Source: Sphagnum compactum (lineage: Eukaryota > Bryophyta > Sphagnopsida > Sphagnales). From it: 64,000 nt of DNA. Shown piece after piece: positions 59,687-64,000 of this stretch (positions are counted from its first letter, which is position 1; each line of letters starts with the position of its first letter). Both the position numbers and the translations under genes were made by a program. The stretch is from NCBI GenBank assembly GCA_965153455.1, contig OZ234498.1, positions 11,408,001 to 11,472,000 on the forward strand, given 5' to 3'. The notes under the pieces are model-generated. The model did not search any database and had not been told where the DNA came from. It saw nothing but the letters and a program-made list of their open reading frames with translations.

Positions 59687-62600
59687 GGATGCAAAGTTTA
59701 AAGATGCCTTCACTTTTGTTGTTTATGTCATTTGTCAGTTGAACTTGGATGTCTCAAGGAATCTTTATTGGTAAAACAACCAATAATTCATTTTTGTTGT
59801 GTAAAAACTAACAACCTAGCAACACGATATTTATACGCACTTGAGAACAATGGAAAAGCTTGCAAATGCACAAAACAACATGAGTGTTGAACAAATAATT
59901 CTACTCATTACATCCCGAAACTCAAAGCTTTCATGATCTCACATAATCATCACAAAACTTGGTGATCTCAATCAATCAAACAAACAAACAAACAAAAAAT
60001 TTGTTCAATCAAGGATTTAAGGAAGCAAAACAATATTGTTATCATTCCATGCTTTCTAAATAAAAGTAAAAATCTTTCTTTTCAAACTTGAATGTATCAA
60101 TTCCAAACTAAGATCCAAAAAAGCAAATGAAAGCTATGTAGTTCATGTGTTTCCTACTTGCTTCACAAGAAAATGAACAAGCTTAAAATTAAAAAGAATA
60201 AATCTTTCCTATTTCATGCCATAAATGAATTTCTTGAAACTAGGAAAAAGTGGATGGTAAGCATCAATGTAAACATGTAGGGATTTATTAAAATTTATAT
60301 TGCCATGTGTCACATGTCCTTGCATATCCCATGCAAACTTCAAAATTCAAGTTTGTGTGAATAATTAAAACCTAGTTGCATCTTGGTTTGCATTAACTAA
60401 GTACTTGAACTCTAATTGTATATTAGTGCAAATGAGATAATAGGGGCCAAGCTAGTCATTTAGAATGACTATTGCTTTTATTGTTGAAAAAACAATGGGA
60501 GTGCTTTGCCACAATGATATGGTAGATTACAATTAATTACAAATATTTTTGAAACATTTTTGTGTAAACACAATAAAACCTTACAACTTTAGTATATTTT
60601 TGACATTAAAAAATGAAAATCAAACATTGGTTACATTTGTTATGGCTCCTATTAATATGACTTCAACCATTAATTGACATTAGTTGCATATTAGTTAATA
60701 ATCATAGGAATGATCTAGCAATGTGTGTGTTAACTTGCACTTTGCCATATTAATGAATTGCAAATATGACATGTACATACAATCCAGATCCTCACCCCAT
60801 GGAGTCTCAAGTTGCATGTTACAACTTTTATGCAACTATGGCATATAAAGTCAATCAATATTGAAGAAAACCTTCCACCTAGCAAGTCACATGTCAAATT
60901 AATGATCCATTTGCAACTACCATGGAATTACTCAATTTTTTTACATGAAAATAACATTTTAAATGATTTTATTTTCGTTGTAAAGTTGCAAATTAATTGC
61001 ATGTTAGTTCTTTAAAGCATGCAATTGCAAAGTAATGTGACTTTTGTAAACGATAAATTTATCATATCAATGAACTATTGGTATAGGTGAATTGCCTATT
61101 CTAAATGTTTGCTTTTAACCATGTGGATAGCTATTTGGTTATTGTTGATGAGCTAAATGATCCCTTTGTTGGCTTGCACAAGGAAGATGAATTAGAGTTG
61201 TTTATTATTGCCTCCTTAAATTATAATACATAATTCCTTGAAATTCATCTTTTGGTGATGAAACACGAAACCTTATATGTTTATGTGCATTGCTTTGTAT
61301 CTTAAGTTCATCGTTTGTTGAAGGTGGTTAGCATTCTAAGCTCTCCATAGTTGATATTGTCGAATTTCTTGAAATTCAATAATGACAAAAAATTTAGAAA
61401 CCGCCTTGAACCTATTGAGAAAACCAAACCAAAAATTTGTTGAAACCAAATGTAATAGCCCTAAAACCAAAGGTTTGCACTACCAGTTTGCAACCATGAA
61501 ACTAGACATTAACAACCCCAAAAAAATAGACCAAAATCCAAAACCATACGTTTTCATTTACATAAAAAATATGAACAAAAACCAAAGGTATCAATCAAAA
61601 GGTAGCACCAACCAACGTTGGTCTTTACCCTACCCAACTAGTTGCACATAAAGTTTGCCTTTATCCAATGGAGGTTAATTGTTTGGAAATATGATAAAAA
61701 TGGTATATGCCAACACCATTCTATAGCATATATATCCATTCCACACTTTGCAATGCACATGTTTATGATGGATTTTAAAAATATTGTGTCATTATATATT
61801 GAATATGTCTCCATTCATTATGCAAATAAATTTGAATAAGATTGGTATCATATATTTTCAGATTTCCTTCAGATTTTACTACTATTTGTCATCATAAGAC
61901 TACCTGGAATGAATTAATAAAGGGGTTAATTGGTTTCATTCTTTTGCTAATTTTTCTTATTGGATCATTTTAATTTCAGGTGTTCATGTTTGGAATGCCA
62001 ATTGCACAACTAATCATATTTTACCCTTTGTCAATTGTGGCATATATTACACATGTTGAAGTTTAGCCTTACATTTACCAACTTATATCCATGAAGAGTA
62101 GATGCACAATAAATGATAAGATATTCACCCCTACCCTTACCTTGTGAATGGTAGGGTAAATATTGGCCATTCACCTTCATTCTTAACTAGGCTAGATTGA
62201 TGATTTTACAATGCATATATACCATTCCAATAACCCCATTTGGAAATATTTGAAGCATACCTATATCACATGTACTTGACTTGAATTAGCATTTTGGATT
62301 AAAATGTTGTTTGCAACTAAACATTTTGGCTATAATAAACAAACCTAAGCATTTTGGGTAACCTGAATAATATAGGAAAATCAATTCACCTGCCCAACAC
62401 TAGAAACACCACAGGCAACACTAAAGTACAGACAGAAGTGTGAATTATAGAAGAAAACAGCCACAAACTGCCAAATGAGAAGTGGATGGATAGAGAGATC
62501 ATGACATCCAATCCACAAACAGCCAATGAGCTTTCAAGCTAAGGATGTGGTTTGCTTTCTTTTGGTTTTTTGAAGGAAAAAGAGGCCAAATTGACAGACT

Positions 62601-62790
62601 CAATGGCCCCAATCATTAATTGCTTATTAGTAGAAACAATGATGAGCCAAATTCACTGGAAAAGGGAAGCATCCACAAAGGACAAATACAACAGATCTGG
62701 AGAACCCTTTGTGTCAAAACCCTAATTAAAAGTCTTGTGTAAAGCCTGGTTTGGGTGAACCAGCATCTATCTACACTGGTTGGCACCGTG
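59687..62790. other. Gene-free AT-rich stretch
   Basis: A CAAA-repeat tract lies at about 59974-59995. Open frames such as 61382-61651 and 60812-61015 show no domain. Confidence 0.5.
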
Positions 62791-62798
62791 GTAAAAAC

Positions 62799-63159
62799 CA
62801 GTGTAGTGTTGTGCAGTTAATTGAATTTTTAAACAACCACCAATTGATTCGGGCTTTTAGAAAAAAATTAGAGAACCGCTGATTCTGGTTCTTTCAAATG
62901 CAAAATCAAAGAACCATAGCTGGTTCTAGTTATATATTTCAAGAACTTTAAAGAGCCTGAGGTTTTTATGAAAGAAGTGACCGTGGTTTTATGGTCACAT
63001 ACATATCTGAATTTTTTCAACAAAATCAGAATTATGGTTATATATATCAGAACTGGTTACCTATTTGATTTCTTTTAGAACTGAGATTGTGAATCTTTGA
63101 AATCATCTTGATAACCGTTAGGGACAGTTTTTCTTGATTCTAATAATCACCCAACATTG
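62799..63159 (+). mobile_element. hAT-like short element, family 2, intact (361 bp)
   Basis: It begins CAGTGTAGTGTTG and ends CACCCAACATTG. A perfect 8-bp target duplication GTAAAAAC flanks it (62791-62798 and 63160-63167). The interior has several GGTTCT/AGAACC motifs in both orientations, a usual subterminal feature for transposase binding. It is non-coding. Confidence 0.85.
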
Positions 63160-63167
63160 GTAAAAAC

Positions 63168-64000
63168 CACAAAATTCTTTTAATAATCTCTTCTCAATAT
63201 TGTAATTATCCCATTCCCGGACTAAATCAGGATCTTTGAGTCCAAATCTTTAAAAAATTAGATTGAACATGGTCACTAATTGGGCTGCCTAACTTAGAGC
63301 AGCCTGATATTTGAACTGATCTTCCAGGTTTACTGATTTTTGGGCTTTCCTTATGCTTCTTGCTACTGGTGAGGGCTCTGGAACATAATTTGTTCCTTTC
63401 CCCCTTTGTGACCCACTTTGGGTTTTTTGTGTTTCTAGGTTGGACTTGGGTTCTCTCTCTTTGTTCTTCTTTTCTCACTTTGCCGGATGCTTTGTTTAAC
63501 AAAGGCATCACAAACATGCTGGCCTTGCCAATAGATAAGATGTTGTACCAATCTATCTACTATGTCCACACTCTAAACACCAGAAATATCCATTCCAATC
63601 TAAACAGTCTAAACACTTTCGTCGTCGAAGAAAGGGATTCATCTAATGTGAAACCGATTCTATTAAAGTAAAACTTCCAAAAATTGGATCCAATGCGATA
63701 GTCCCAGTCCCTGTGGGGGCAGGGCCCAACAAAGCTCACCCCAGTTTTCATCAAACAACATTTGTAATATTCAAGATGGTTTCTCCAAACCCACGCATAA
63801 ACATGAAAACTGAGACTATAACAAGCGAGACCATAAAAGGTGGGAGACAACTAATAGCAAACTATCTCAACCAATCATTCAATTTGGCTAATCAAGAGCT
63901 CGTGTTAGACTATGTTGTGCCTTTTGCCAACCGCACCATCGTGTGCACAAATGCTGGCTGAAAAGGCATATTACTGCCAGTGGGATACTCTTAATGAGGT
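63168..64000. other. Window end, unrecognised open frames
   Basis: Plus-strand frames 63360-63671 and 63713-63961 and the minus frame 63850-63560 overlap each other. I recognise no domain. They could be the edge of an element or gene beyond the window. Confidence 0.35.

Overview
The window is nuclear DNA from a land plant. Coding exons are short, split by small GT-AG introns and bounded by plant-type splice sites, and most of the sequence is AT-rich intergenic DNA full of decayed transposons and tandem repeats. The R2R3-MYB gene has an unusual N-terminus and a very long Ala/Ser/Gln/His-rich last exon, and the transposase remains are of a kind I associate with non-seed vascular plants. I therefore lean towards a fern or similarly old lineage; that is inference.

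Only three genes are well supported. (1) A CASP-like four-helix membrane protein of the CASPL2 type, minus strand, 567-1539, 3 exons, 213 aa. (2) A RETICULATA-related (DUF3411) chloroplast membrane protein, minus strand, 18128-21692, 8 exons, 561 aa, in phase at every junction. (3) An R2R3-MYB transcription factor close to the MYB80/MYB35 (tapetum) type, plus strand, 35642-38665, 4 exons, about 746 aa. They have unrelated roles and form no cluster. A small membrane-anchor ORF (34653-34874) and a decayed coding-like stretch (16277-18063) are uncertain.

Mobile-element remains fill much of the rest. Two differ in type but are both hAT-like transposase pseudogenes (13230-14015 and 48700-51140). 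A third pseudogene (28994-30360, minus) resembles the DUF7869 transposase-like family. I also find two families of short non-autonomous elements that I can delimit from the sequence. One is about 200-300 bp with CAGTGTTTTTTT-type ends, six copies, two with perfect 8-bp target duplications (CTGGTGAG, CACACAAT). The other is about 350 bp with CARTGTTG ends and GGTTCT/AGAACC-rich interiors, three copies, one with a perfect 8-bp duplication (GTAAAAAC). A 97-bp element has CACTA-type ends and a TGT duplication. A further dispersed repeat carries a conserved palindrome and is present three times.

Tandem arrays are prominent: a 13-bp unit organised as a 39-bp higher-order repeat (12712-13080), a roughly 125-bp array with a GGTGGCCACC motif (26672-27350), a roughly 110-125-bp array running into the second hAT pseudogene (47455-48600), and TAGG-rich tracts at three places. 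Several strong foldbacks stand out: 15698-15767 (33-nt arms, 4-nt loop), 9725-9848 (31-nt arms), and a telomere-repeat-like palindrome at 56894-56951. I see no operon-like or defence-type system. The most distinctive content is the set of short hAT elements and the foldbacks.
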